A stretch of DNA of 64,000 nucleotides. Origin: Defluviitalea raffinosedens. Its GTDB lineage: Bacteria; Bacillota; Clostridia; Lachnospirales; Defluviitaleaceae. Positions 40,843-49,522 of this stretch are shown in pieces. The stretch covers positions 248,001 through 312,000 of the forward strand of contig NZ_JAFBEP010000001.1 of the NCBI RefSeq assembly GCF_016908775.1, written 5' to 3'. A model generated the notes under the pieces. That model did not search any database. It was given only the letters and a program-made list of their open reading frames with translations, and was not told the origin of the DNA. Both the position numbers and the translations under genes were made by a program. Position 1 is the stretch's first letter. The number at the start of each line of letters is the position of its first letter.

Positions 40843-42621
40843 TTATTGAAGTTTAAATCTTTCCACAGCTTCCATAAGTTTTTCTTTTCCTGACTTCACC
40901 TCTTCTGTTTGCTCTGCTATTGTACTAACTTTATCTGCAATGACTGCCGTATTCTCAGCCACACTGGTTATTCCGGCGGCTCCTTCATTGGTTGCAGAAG
41001 CTACTTCCTCAATAGCTTTTATCATATTCTGTATAGAAATCAGTAATTTCTCAGATGTAACACTAAAATCTGTAATGATCGCACTTACATTTTCAGCATC
41101 TTTTTGGTATTGATCTGTTGCTTCCAGCATTAATCCATAATCTTCTTTTACATCCGAAGAAACAAATTCCATCAATTTATTCGAAGTAGATGAGAGATTA
41201 TTTACTGAACTTTGGACTGTCTTGATTATTTCTTGAATTTCTTTTGCTGTAGCTCCTGAGTTTTCAGCCAGTTTTCCGATTTCATTCGCAACCACCGCAA
41301 AGCCTTTACCGGCTTCCCCTGCTCTGGCTGCCTCGATAGCCGCATTTAAGGCCAAAAGATTCGTTTGAGAAGTAATTTCAAGGATTATATTAGATAAAGC
41401 TGTGATCTGTTCTACCGATTTCGATTCTTCAATTGCTTTTTCAAGGGCAGATTTTGCTTCTTCAAGAATCTTCATTGCATTATTTTGAGATGTTAAAACT
41501 CTTTCTTTTAATCTGTTTGCCCTTTCTTGAATTTCTTCGACAGTTTTTGCTCCATCCTGTGCCTTTTGAGCAATGGAGTGTGCAGCATTTTCAAATTCTG
41601 AAGCAGTGGCATTCATTTCCTCGGAAGATGCCGCCGTTTCTTCCATCCCTGCAGAAATTTCTTCTGTTGTAGATGCTACCTCATCTATCTGATCTTTCAG
41701 AGCATCAACATTTTCATTAACCACTATAACTGCCTTCATAGATTTATTGGATTCAGTTACAATATCATTCACCATGCTTCTTAAAGTCTTGATCATTTGC
41801 TGCAAAGATCTTGAAATGAGACCGATTTCATCCTTATATTTCTGATATTTGGCTGGCATATCGACAGATAAATCCCCCTGGGAAATCTGTTCGATGATCT
41901 TAGAAGATTCTTTAATAGGTTTTGATATTTTTTTACCTACTATGATGGATATAATAACAAATAGAACTCCAACCAAAAGAGCCATAAAGCCAAATAACAT
42001 AATTTGCCTGTTTATTTGCTTCCTCATTTCTATTTTCTTAGTATTGATTACTGCATCAATATCATCCGTATAATTTCCTGTTCCAACAACCCATTCAAAA
42101 GGTTTATAAGATAATGAATAACTACGCTTAGGTAGTGGTTCTGTCTGTCCCTCTTTTGGGAAGTGGTAGTCTGAAAAACCACCACCCTCCTGCATTCCGT
42201 TTTTGATAATCTCTTTAATAAGATACTTGCCGTTACTGTCTTTCTGCTCATAGCGATTGGTACCTTCTGTTGCACTTCCATATAATACTACATTAACTCC
42301 CTCATATGTGTCAATCCAAAAATACCCATCTTCGCCATAACGCATATCTCTAACGATATCGGCAGCAGCTTTTTTAGCCTCTTCTAAAGTCATCTCGCCT
42401 TTCTCTACTTTTTTCCCATATTGTTCAATCACACTGACAGCACTTTGCACCTGAGTCGAAATCAAGTGATCAAAGCTTTCTCTCATGCTTTTTTCCATTG
42501 CATTTAACGATGTTGTTTGTGTATATAAGACCAATGAAATGGATATGGTACCTAATAGTACAACCAGTACGAAAGTATTCAACAATGACAGGAGTATGAT
42601 TTTATTTTCTATCTTCTTCAT
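40843..42621 (-). CDS. methyl-accepting chemotaxis protein with extracellular Cache-type sensor
   Basis: 592 residues: membrane helix (about 10-35), extracellular single-Cache-like domain ([37 protein letters not shown]), second helix (about 205-228), HAMP ([20 protein letters not shown]) and a long signalling coiled coil with tip [39 protein letters not shown] and WVVGTG are signatures of sCache_2 sensors of small carboxylates; the ligand is unknown. The start is the MKKIEN ATG, 7 nt after GGGGCGGA. Confidence 0.93.
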   Translation of the reverse strand: MKKIENKIILLSLLNTFVLVVLLGTISISLVLYTQTTSLNAMEKSMRESFDHLISTQVQSAVSVIEQYGKKVEKGEMTLEEAKKAAADIVRDMRYGEDGYFWIDTYEGVNVVLYGSATEGTNRYEQKDSNGKYLIKEIIKNGMQEGGGFSDYHFPKEGQTEPLPKRSYSLSYKPFEWVVGTGNYTDDIDAVINTKKIEMRKQINRQIMLFGFMALLVGVLFVIISIIVGKKISKPIKESSKIIEQISQGDLSVDMPAKYQKYKDEIGLISRSLQQMIKTLRSMVNDIVTESNKSMKAVIVVNENVDALKDQIDEVASTTEEISAGMEETAASSEEMNATASEFENAAHSIAQKAQDGAKTVEEIQERANRLKERVLTSQNNAMKILEEAKSALEKAIEESKSVEQITALSNIILEITSQTNLLALNAAIEAARAGEAGKGFAVVANEIGKLAENSGATAKEIQEIIKTVQSSVNNLSSTSNKLMEFVSSDVKEDYGLMLEATDQYQKDAENVSAIITDFSVTSEKLLISIQNMIKAIEEVASATNEGAAGITSVAENTAVIADKVSTIAEQTEEVKSGKEKLMEAVERFKLQ

Positions 42622-42663
42622 TAGAATCCGCCCCTTCAATTTTATATATGTTGCCTTATTTTA

Positions 42664-42692
42664 ATCTTAAACCCAGTTCAATTTTTGGTCAA
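42664..42692 (-). promoter_or_regulatory. possible SigA promoter of the chemoreceptor gene
   Basis: Minus strand TTGACC (42692-42687), 17-nt spacer, TAAGAT (42669-42664), about 43 nt before the start codon. A convincing SigD site was not found. Confidence 0.55.
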
Positions 42693-42814
42693 GTTTATAA
42701 TTCGACAATTTTTGCATACAATTATCGACATTAATGCGTATAGCTTCCTTTTCCTCCTTATTTCTTTATTTTTATATCACTTCCATTTTTTATTTACAAT
42801 ACACTGAAAGTACT

Positions 42815-42843
42815 AAAAAAGCTGTTGGTTTTTACCAACAGCC
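42815..42843 (-). terminator. terminator after rubrerythrin
   Basis: A 9-bp stem GCTGTTGGT/ACCAACAGC with loop AAAA, then TTTTTT on the minus strand. Confidence 0.92.
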
Positions 42844-42848
42844 CTTAG

Positions 42849-43403
42849 CTATTTAAATTCTTTAAATATTTCCTTTTTAGCTCCACAGACTGGACATACG
42901 TCCGGCGATTCATCCAGAACCGTATAACCGCAAACAGGACATATGTAAACCGCTTCAAAGTCATAATCTTTCCCCGACTTCGCACTTTCTTGCGCTTCTT
43001 TAAACATTTTCGCATGAATTTTTTCAGCCTCCAATGCATAGTGGAAGGAACGTTTTGCGCCTTTTTCCCCCTGGAACTCTGCGGTCTGCAAATAAACCGG
43101 ATACATCTGTTCTACTTCGTGAAGCTCTCCATCAATGCCGCCCTGTAGGTTCTCTACAGTACTTCCAATACCAAAAACTCCTCCGGCAGGAACTGTATAG
43201 TCTCCTTTTTGTTCCTTTAAGACATTAAAGTGGTTATTTGCATGAACATATTCTGCATATCCTATGGCTTCAAACAGAGTTCCTATCTTGGGAAATCCCT
43301 CTTTTCTGGCGATTTCACCCCAAATCAGATAGCGCATATGCGCCATGCTTTCTCCACCGTAAGCAGAGCGCAAAAAGTCAGCAGTCATTGCGTTTTTAAC
43401 CAT
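42849..43403 (-). CDS. rbr: rubrerythrin
   Basis: 184 residues: ferritin-like diiron domain (ESMAHMRYLIWGEIARKEG, VHANNHFNVL, EAEKIHAKMF) and a C-terminal rubredoxin-like Fe-Cys4 site (YICPVCGYTVLDESPDVCPV, CGAKK). Cytoplasmic peroxide reductase protecting anaerobes from oxygen. It is slightly atypical in carrying an expanded loop (PAGGVFGIGSTVENLQGGID) between the helix pairs. AAGGAGGA site upstream; single-gene unit. Confidence 0.95.
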   Translation of the reverse strand: MVKNAMTADFLRSAYGGESMAHMRYLIWGEIARKEGFPKIGTLFEAIGYAEYVHANNHFNVLKEQKGDYTVPAGGVFGIGSTVENLQGGIDGELHEVEQMYPVYLQTAEFQGEKGAKRSFHYALEAEKIHAKMFKEAQESAKSGKDYDFEAVYICPVCGYTVLDESPDVCPVCGAKKEIFKEFK

Positions 43404-43595
43404 ATGAATCCTCCTTGTTTTAATATTCTCAATTCATCTTTGTTATATTACGCAAATCGTACTGTCTTTATACATAGATCTTATCCTCCACTTTATTTTT
43501 CTACTATTAATGTACCCCCTGGGGCTACTCTTGTCAAACCCAATGGTATGCTGGAATAAATGTATAAACGTATTTTTTTCTTTTATTTAAGAATG

Positions 43596-43624
43596 TGGAA
43601 AACATACCTTTTTTGATTTATAAT
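43596..43624 (+). promoter_or_regulatory. possible promoter of the HD-GYP gene
   Basis: TGGAAA (43596-43601), 17-nt spacer, TATAAT (43619-43624), 33 nt before the start codon. The -35 is weak. Confidence 0.5.
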
Positions 43625-43656
43625 AAATGTATTAATTAAAGATCGGAGGACATACT

Positions 43657-44763
43657 ATGCGCCTGGTCCCTGTAGAATGTTTAAATGGTGGAGAAATTAT
43701 AGCCAAAACGATTATTGATAAAGATGGCAGCAGACTGCTTGCTAAAAATACAAGTTTTAAACTTTATTATAAAGAAAAATTGCTGGAAAGAGGCATCGAT
43801 AAAATATATATTGTGGATGATTTGTCTGAAGGAATCGAAAACAAAGACGTCATTTCTGAGCAAGTTCGCCTGGAAACCATTGATTTGGTAAAGGATATGG
43901 TTTCTTTATTTAAAGCAACTCAGCAAATAGATGTTCACAGACTGGAAGATACCGCTGTCAGAATTATTGAAGAGATTTTAAACAACAAGGAAATTCTATA
44001 TGATATAGTCGACATTAAAGCCAAAGATAACTACACCTATTGCCATAGTGTAAATGTAGCCGTTTTATGCGTTATGCTCGGGAGAAAAATGGGGGGCAAT
44101 AAATCTTACTTAAAAAAATTGGCTATAGGAGGACTTCTTCATGACTTTGGAAAAATATTAGTTCCCGATGAAGTATTAAATAAGCCTGTAAAGCTCTCTA
44201 ACCAAGAATATAATTTGATCAAACAGCATCCCCTTCAAGGATATCATATATTTAAAGAACATCCTTCTTTAACTCCCATAACTAAAGCAATGATTCTGAT
44301 GCATCACGAGCAAATTGGCGGTAAAGGATATCCCTTAGGACTCACTGGTGAAAAAATTCCCGAAGCGGCCAAAATTTGTGCGATCTGTGATATCTTCGAT
44401 GCGATGACCAGCAAGCGTATCCATAGAGATCCATATACCATTATTGATACTTTAAATGAAATGGAAAAAATGACAAGATATCATTTGGATTCAGATATCT
44501 TTAAAATATTTCGGAGTATCATATGCTATTATCCTGTAGGGACAACAGTCTTATTAAGTGACGATACCATTGCCATCGTTGAAAAAAATAAAACTGAAGC
44601 CATTAACCAACCCACTGTAAGAGTGATCTATGATTTGAAATCTCAGCAGGAGCTTTTTAAAAGACTGGACTTGGTTCTTCATGACGATATTAAAATTCAA
44701 AGAGAACTCGTTCCGGATGAATATATGAACAATCCTGCTATTTTAAGAGCTATGAAAAAATAA
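43657..44763 (+). CDS. HD-GYP domain protein, candidate cyclic-di-GMP phosphodiesterase
   Basis: 368 residues. N-terminal about 120 residues of unknown type, then HD-GYP: LLHDFGKILVPDEVLNKPVK, QHPLQGYHIF, and HHEQIGGKGYPLGLTGEKIP. The metal-binding HD is intact; the usual HHExxDGxGYP reads HHEQIGGKGYP, with the Asp replaced by Gly. A C-terminal region (PVGTTVLLSDDTIAIVEKN) resembles the extension common in clostridial HD-GYP proteins. Activity on c-di-GMP is likely but should be tested. GGAGG site before the ATG. Confidence 0.88.
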   Translation: MRLVPVECLNGGEIIAKTIIDKDGSRLLAKNTSFKLYYKEKLLERGIDKIYIVDDLSEGIENKDVISEQVRLETIDLVKDMVSLFKATQQIDVHRLEDTAVRIIEEILNNKEILYDIVDIKAKDNYTYCHSVNVAVLCVMLGRKMGGNKSYLKKLAIGGLLHDFGKILVPDEVLNKPVKLSNQEYNLIKQHPLQGYHIFKEHPSLTPITKAMILMHHEQIGGKGYPLGLTGEKIPEAAKICAICDIFDAMTSKRIHRDPYTIIDTLNEMEKMTRYHLDSDIFKIFRSIICYYPVGTTVLLSDDTIAIVEKNKTEAINQPTVRVIYDLKSQQELFKRLDLVLHDDIKIQRELVPDEYMNNPAILRAMKK

Positions 44764-44790
44764 TAAAAAAAAAGACCTCATTTGGTCTTA
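44764..44790. terminator. terminator between HD-GYP and coat-like genes
   Basis: A 6-bp stem AAGACC/GGTCTT with loop TCATTT. The nine-base T run on the minus strand makes it stronger for the coat-like gene than for the HD-GYP gene. Confidence 0.7.
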
Positions 44791-44807
44791 TAAACAATGC
44801 ATCAATT

Positions 44808-45452
44808 TTAATAATAATAAGGATATGGATATTGGTAGTATGGATACCCATAATACGGGTATTGATAAGATGGATATCCATAGAAATAATCATATGGATA
44901 TCTTCTGCGATATCTTTGTCTTCTTCCAAACAATTCAGATAGTAAAAGTGCTCCTGTCAGAGAACGAATGAGACGATATCTTGGTATTCTTTGTCTATCC
45001 ATGTCAGGTTCTTCTAATACTTCAGGCATTTCATTGACGATTCTTTCGTAAATTCTGTCGATCATTTGCTCTATCGTTTCATGATCAGGGTATTCATCAT
45101 ACATAGGGCTTCCATCATAATCCATTTTGCTGCATTCTTCTTCTATATACTTTAGTATCCTTTGATTTAATTCTGGATGCAATTTCTTTAAATATTCTCT
45201 ATCTCTATCATCCATATCATCAATATAATAGGAAGGCATAGTCTGCTGCATACCTGGTTGATACATTCCCGGCTGATACATACCTGGTTGATACATTCCC
45301 GGATACATCCCCGACTGTGGCATCATTGTGTCTTGCATTGCTGGTTGTTGCATCATGGGCTGTTGATTCATCTGAGGTTGACTTACTGGTTGTTGGCCAG
45401 GCTGTTGATTACCTTGGTTATATGCTCTATTTTGCTCAAAATTTTGAGACAT
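44808..45452 (-). CDS. Gln/Met/Pro- and Tyr-rich protein, probable spore coat component
   Basis: 214 residues in three parts. The N-terminus (1-75) is rich in Gln, Pro and Met with tandem MYQPG units. A charged helical middle (80-165; DDRDREYLKKLHPELNQRIL) is followed by RSLTGALLLSELFGRRQRYR. The tail of about 35 residues is mostly Tyr, Pro and Gly (YPYDYFYGYPSYQYPYYGYP). Composition resembles coat proteins cross-linked through Tyr. No signal peptide. A SigK-like promoter at 45490-45517 supports mother-cell expression. I know no characterised homologue by name. Confidence 0.75.
   Translation of the reverse strand: MSQNFEQNRAYNQGNQQPGQQPVSQPQMNQQPMMQQPAMQDTMMPQSGMYPGMYQPGMYQPGMYQPGMQQTMPSYYIDDMDDRDREYLKKLHPELNQRILKYIEEECSKMDYDGSPMYDEYPDHETIEQMIDRIYERIVNEMPEVLEEPDMDRQRIPRYRLIRSLTGALLLSELFGRRQRYRRRYPYDYFYGYPSYQYPYYGYPYYQYPYPYYY
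45248..45312 (-). repeat. 15-bp tandem coding repeats (MYQPG units)
   Basis: About four in-frame 15-nt units encode M-Y-(Q)-P-G. Slightly different codons per unit suggest an old rather than fresh expansion. Confidence 0.8.
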
Positions 45453-45489
45453 TTTTCCTCCTCCTTTTTACTTATTTTTTACTCAATAA

Positions 45490-45517
45490 CAATATATGCA
45501 ATATATTCCATTTGGTT
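45490..45517 (-). promoter_or_regulatory. SigK-like promoter of the Tyr-rich coat-like gene
   Basis: Minus strand AACC (45517-45514), 15-nt spacer, CATATATTG (45498-45490); start codon about 37 nt downstream behind GGAGGAGG. It shares spacing and nearly all of the -10 with 30466-30493. Confidence 0.5.
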
Positions 45518-45533
45518 CGTGTAAAAAGAGTTT

Positions 45534-45606
45534 CGCAAGTGTGCATCCTGCCCGGTGTTTTTTTCATTGCAGAGGAAATCGGAAATATTTTTTTATGCAA
45601 TAAAAA
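45534..45606. repeat. dispersed intergenic element, copy 1
   Basis: Contains GTGTGCATCCTGCCCGG (45539-45555) inside a GCAAG...CCTGC pairing, then a T run and an A/T-rich stem ATTGCA/TGCAAT (45566-45571 and 45596-45601). The motif recurs at 52279-52351. Function unknown. Confidence 0.55.
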
Positions 45607-45633
45607 AATCCCTAAATGATTTAGGGATTTTTT
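45603..45633 (-). terminator. terminator after glgP
   Basis: A stem AAAAAATCCCTAAA/TTTAGGGATTTTTT with loop of 3 nt, T run on the minus strand; 5 nt after the glgP stop codon. Confidence 0.9.
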
Positions 45634-45637
45634 CGTT

Positions 45638-48082
45638 TTAATCTACCGAAACATGAATAGGTTCTAAGTTCCAGATTTCTTCTGCATATTCTTTAATCGT
45701 CCTGTCACTGGAAAACTTGCCGCTTTTAGCTACATTCATGATCTGCATTTTCGTCCATTCTTCTCTGTTTTTATAGGCTTCAACAATTCTCCTATGAGTC
45801 TGCGCATAGCTGTCAAAGTCTTTAAGTACGAAATATTCGTCTCCTCCATTTAGCAGACTGTCATAAATCTCTCTGAACAGTTCTGGATTTTCTGGGGATA
45901 AAAATCCATTAATAAGCTGTGTCAAAACCAATCTGAGATCTTGATTGGTATTATAGATATCCCAAGGATTATAGTTTCGGTTTTTATAGTACTCAATCAC
46001 TTGATCCGCCGTCAAACCAAAAATGAAGATATTTTCATCCCCAACTTCTTCTTTAATTTCTATATTGGCTCCGTCCAAGGTCCCTATAGTCACTGCTCCA
46101 TTTAGCATAAACTTCATATTACCAGTTCCGGATGCTTCTTTACTTGCTGTTGAGATCTGCTCGCTGATGTCCGCAGCCGGGAAAAGTTTTTCAGCAATGG
46201 ATACATTATAGTTTTCAACAAATACAACTTTAATTTTTCCATTAATGTGCTCATCCTTATTAATGATGTCTGCTACAGTATTGATGAGTTTAATAATGAG
46301 TTTTGCCCTTCTGTATCCTGGCGCAGCCTTTGCCCCAAATATGAAGGTACGAGGATAGAAATCCATATCGGGGTGAGCTTTTAATTGATTGTATAAATAC
46401 AGGATATGAAGCACATTAAGGAGCTGCCTTTTATATTCATGAAGTCGTTTAATTTGAATATCATATATGGAATTGGGATCGATTTCAATGTTGTTATGCT
46501 TCTTTATGTATTCCGCCAGTTTTATCTTGTTTTCGTACTTGATTTCCATAAATTTCTTTCTGAATGCTTCATTTTCTTTATAAGGCACCAGTTTATTTAA
46601 TTCTGTTAAATCCGTAAACCAACCATCCCCTATAGTATCTGTAATGAGTGCTGCAAGTTTCGGATTAGCTTTTGCAAGCCATCTTCTTTGAGTGATTCCA
46701 TTGGTTTTGTTATTAAACTTATGGGGATATAATTCGTAGAAGTCTTTTAGTTCCTGATTTTTCAGGATTTCTGTATGGAGTGCCGCAACTCCGTTAACAG
46801 AGTGACTTCCCACAATAGCCAGCCAAGCCATTTTTACTTGACCATCAGATATAATGGCCATACGACGGATTCTTTCATGGTCATCTTTGTAGCGAATTAA
46901 TAATTCAAGGCAGAACCTGCGGTTAATTTCTTCAATGATCTGATAAATTCTTGGAAGGAGTCTGCTAAACAACTCAACCGGCCATTTTTCAAGGGCTTCG
47001 GACATTATGGTATGATTGGTATAAGCACAAACCTGGGTTGTAATATTCCATGCTTCATCCCAGGATAAATCTTCTTCGTCTATAAGAATTCTCATCAGTT
47101 CAGCAACTGCCATGGAAGGATGGGTATCGTTCATCTGGATCGCAATTTTCTTAGGCAAGTCTTTTAAATCATTATGTTTTGATTTAAACTTCTTTACTGC
47201 TGTTTGAACACTGGCAGAGACGAAGAAGTACTGCTGTTTTAGTCTGAGCTCTTTACCCTGTATATGATTGTCGTTAGGATATAATACCTCTACGATGGTT
47301 TCTGCCAAATATTGCTGTTCTACTGCTTTTTGGTATTCTCCCTGGTCAAACTTGTTAAAGTCAAATTTAATAATTGCCCTGGCATCCCATAATCTTAAGG
47401 TATTAACCGTATAATTATTGTATCCTAAAATTGGAATATCGTAGGGCACTGCAATGATGGTATGACAGTTTTCCTGAATGAATCTATCCTCTCCATTTTC
47501 CTTTTTTTCAACTCTGACATTACCCCCAAATTTGACTTCGCAGGCATATTCAGAGCGTCTTATTTCCCATGGATTGCCGTTTTCCAACCAGTTGTCCGGC
47601 TGTTCAACCTGATATCCATCTACGATTTTTTGTTCAAATATACCGTGCCGGTACCTGATTCCACAACCATAGGCCGGGTATTCAAGAGTCGCAAGAGAAT
47701 CCAAAAAACATGCAGCCAGTCTTCCAAGACCACCGTTTCCAAGGCCTGGATCGGGTTCTTCCTCTTCAATATCATTATAGTTTATTCCCAGTTCCGCCAA
47801 GGCCTCTTCAACTTCTTTTTTAGCCATTAAATTGATTAAATTATTTCCGAGAGCCCGCCCCATTAAAAATTCCATAGATAAATAGTAGACAATTTTTGCA
47901 TCTTTTTCTTCGTAAGTTTTATGGGTAGCAATCCAGCGGTCGGTAATTAGATCCCTGAGGGCAAAAGCAACTGCCTGGTAGATTTGCTGCTTTGTCGCTG
48001 TCTCGATAGTCTTTCTTTTTAATGTTTTAACATTTTCTAATACTTGTCTTTTGAATTCTTCTTTATTAAAATCCAGATTCAA
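45638..48082 (-). CDS. glgP: glycogen/starch/maltodextrin phosphorylase
   Basis: 814 residues; releases glucose 1-phosphate from alpha-1,4-glucans. Family motifs: EEPDPGLGNGGLGRLAACFL, MNDTHPSMAVAELMRIL, and the pyridoxal-phosphate site EASGTGNMKFMLNGA with Lys about residue 660. Length is normal. The start is a TTG (48082) with GGAGGG 7 nt upstream; a GTG five codons earlier falls on that site. It follows apeB by 23 nt, so the two share a transcript, an unusual pairing of glucan and peptide breakdown. Confidence 0.96.
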   Translation of the reverse strand: MNLDFNKEEFKRQVLENVKTLKRKTIETATKQQIYQAVAFALRDLITDRWIATHKTYEEKDAKIVYYLSMEFLMGRALGNNLINLMAKKEVEEALAELGINYNDIEEEEPDPGLGNGGLGRLAACFLDSLATLEYPAYGCGIRYRHGIFEQKIVDGYQVEQPDNWLENGNPWEIRRSEYACEVKFGGNVRVEKKENGEDRFIQENCHTIIAVPYDIPILGYNNYTVNTLRLWDARAIIKFDFNKFDQGEYQKAVEQQYLAETIVEVLYPNDNHIQGKELRLKQQYFFVSASVQTAVKKFKSKHNDLKDLPKKIAIQMNDTHPSMAVAELMRILIDEEDLSWDEAWNITTQVCAYTNHTIMSEALEKWPVELFSRLLPRIYQIIEEINRRFCLELLIRYKDDHERIRRMAIISDGQVKMAWLAIVGSHSVNGVAALHTEILKNQELKDFYELYPHKFNNKTNGITQRRWLAKANPKLAALITDTIGDGWFTDLTELNKLVPYKENEAFRKKFMEIKYENKIKLAEYIKKHNNIEIDPNSIYDIQIKRLHEYKRQLLNVLHILYLYNQLKAHPDMDFYPRTFIFGAKAAPGYRRAKLIIKLINTVADIINKDEHINGKIKVVFVENYNVSIAEKLFPAADISEQISTASKEASGTGNMKFMLNGAVTIGTLDGANIEIKEEVGDENIFIFGLTADQVIEYYKNRNYNPWDIYNTNQDLRLVLTQLINGFLSPENPELFREIYDSLLNGGDEYFVLKDFDSYAQTHRRIVEAYKNREEWTKMQIMNVAKSGKFSSDRTIKEYAEEIWNLEPIHVSVD

Positions 48083-48105
48083 AGCAAATCCCTCCACATT
48101 ATTTC

Positions 48106-49401
48106 TTATAAACCATAAAACGTTTCAAAGGACTTAATGATATATTCATGATCCAATACGCCGCCAAGTTCTCTGACAGAATGCATGGACAGCATGGGAT
48201 TTCCTACATCTATACAACGTATTCCAAGTTGGGTGGCACTGATGGGTCCTATGGTACTTCCTCCCAATTCATCAGAACGATTGACAAACTTTTGGACAGG
48301 TACGCCTGCTTTTTGACATATTTCCTGATACACTGCACTGGTGTCCGCATCTGTTGCATATTTTTGATCAGCATTGATCTTTATTACCGGCCCTCCATTG
48401 ATTAAAGGATGATGGGTTGGATCTTGTTTTTCTTCGTAGTTCGGGTGAAGGGCATGGGCCATGTCGGCAGAAATCATAAAAGAGTTGGATAAAGCTCTAA
48501 AATAATCTTCCCGCCCCTTGCCTAATGACAGGAGAATCCTTTCCAGTACGTAAGGAAGCATGGGGGAATCCGCCCCTTGTTTGGTAGCACTTCCAATTTC
48601 CTCGTTATCATAACATACCAAAACATTAATACCCGATGTCTGCCTTGCACTTATAATGGCTTTCAAACCAGCATGAACCATGGCTAAATCATCTAGTTTA
48701 GGTGAGGAGATAAACTCCTTGTTCATACCTGTAATAAGTCCTTTTTCTACAGGGTATAAAATCAAATCAAAGTCCAAAATTTCTTCTATTTTAACATCTA
48801 AGTTTTGAGCAATCAATCTTAAAATTCTATTTTTTTCGCCAAATTCATCATTTACAACCCCCAGTAAGGGTAGGGTATCCTTCTGCTTATTAAATTTTAC
48901 GCCTTCATTCACTGTCCGATTCATATGGATTGAAAGACTGGGAATAATGACAATAGGCTCTTTAAAATCTATAAGCCTTTTTGTAGGATTCAACGGATTT
49001 TGACTTTTTAGGACTACTCTTCCAGCAATGGACAAGGGCCTGTCAAGCCAGGTATGCAGTATAGCACCTCCATAGCTTTCAGTATTGAGTTTGATATAAT
49101 TCTTTATCCTCATTTCAGGAAAAGGCTTTATTTTAAACGCAGGACTATCCGTATGGGCCGCAATCATCTTAAAGCCCTCTTCCTCTATATTTCCTTCTCC
49201 TATCTCAAAAGCGATTAGAGCAGAATCATTCATTACTGTAAAATAACGCCCCTTCTTTTGAAGTTCCCAATGACTTTTAGGGTCTAAGCCTATAAACCCA
49301 TGATCTCTTAAAGTCTTTTTTAAATTGTGAACTACATGAAAAGGCGAAGGGCTGCTGTCTATAAATGAAATAAGTTCTTTTGCAAATGTATCATTTCTCA
49401 T
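48106..49401 (-). CDS. apeB: M18-family aminopeptidase
   Basis: 431 residues; cytoplasmic zinc aminopeptidase removing acidic or neutral N-terminal residues. Metal and catalytic motifs: AAHTDSPAFKIKP, SPKLDDLAMVHAGL, CYDNEEIGSATKQGADSPML, MISADMAHALHPNY and MHSVRELGG. Start at the MRNDTF ATG, 6 nt after AAAGGAG; the open frame extends 19 codons further without a site. First gene of apeB-glgP. Confidence 0.94.
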   Translation of the reverse strand: MRNDTFAKELISFIDSSPSPFHVVHNLKKTLRDHGFIGLDPKSHWELQKKGRYFTVMNDSALIAFEIGEGNIEEEGFKMIAAHTDSPAFKIKPFPEMRIKNYIKLNTESYGGAILHTWLDRPLSIAGRVVLKSQNPLNPTKRLIDFKEPIVIIPSLSIHMNRTVNEGVKFNKQKDTLPLLGVVNDEFGEKNRILRLIAQNLDVKIEEILDFDLILYPVEKGLITGMNKEFISSPKLDDLAMVHAGLKAIISARQTSGINVLVCYDNEEIGSATKQGADSPMLPYVLERILLSLGKGREDYFRALSNSFMISADMAHALHPNYEEKQDPTHHPLINGGPVIKINADQKYATDADTSAVYQEICQKAGVPVQKFVNRSDELGGSTIGPISATQLGIRCIDVGNPMLSMHSVRELGGVLDHEYIIKSFETFYGL

Positions 49402-49446
49402 AATAAACTCCTTTATATACAAGATATTGTGAAAGTCGATATTATC

Positions 49447-49455
49447 ATTATAACA
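49447..49455 (-). promoter_or_regulatory. extended -10 promoter of apeB-glgP
   Basis: Minus strand TGTTATAAT (49455-49447), about 46 nt before the apeB start. No good -35 is seen, which suits an extended -10 site. Confidence 0.55.
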
Positions 49456-49476
49456 CAAATACCTTTTTTTATTTCA

Positions 49477-49509
49477 CAAAAAGCAAAGGGCGCATTATAC
49501 GCCCTTTGC
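49477..49509 (-). terminator. terminator after the S-layer gene
   Basis: A perfect 10-bp stem GCAAAGGGCG/CGCCCTTTGC with a 7-nt loop and five T on the minus strand. Confidence 0.93.
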
Positions 49510-49522
49510 CTACTCTTTTTAC

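Noticed and set aside
42700-42740. possible SigD promoter (GTCGATAA) upstream of the chemoreceptor gene
   Set aside because: No TAAA at the right distance (GGAA instead) and a better SigA-like pair lies nearer the start.
45248-45312. short tandem repeats suggesting a CRISPR array
   Set aside because: They are 15-nt in-frame coding repeats without spacers; no other array was seen in the window.
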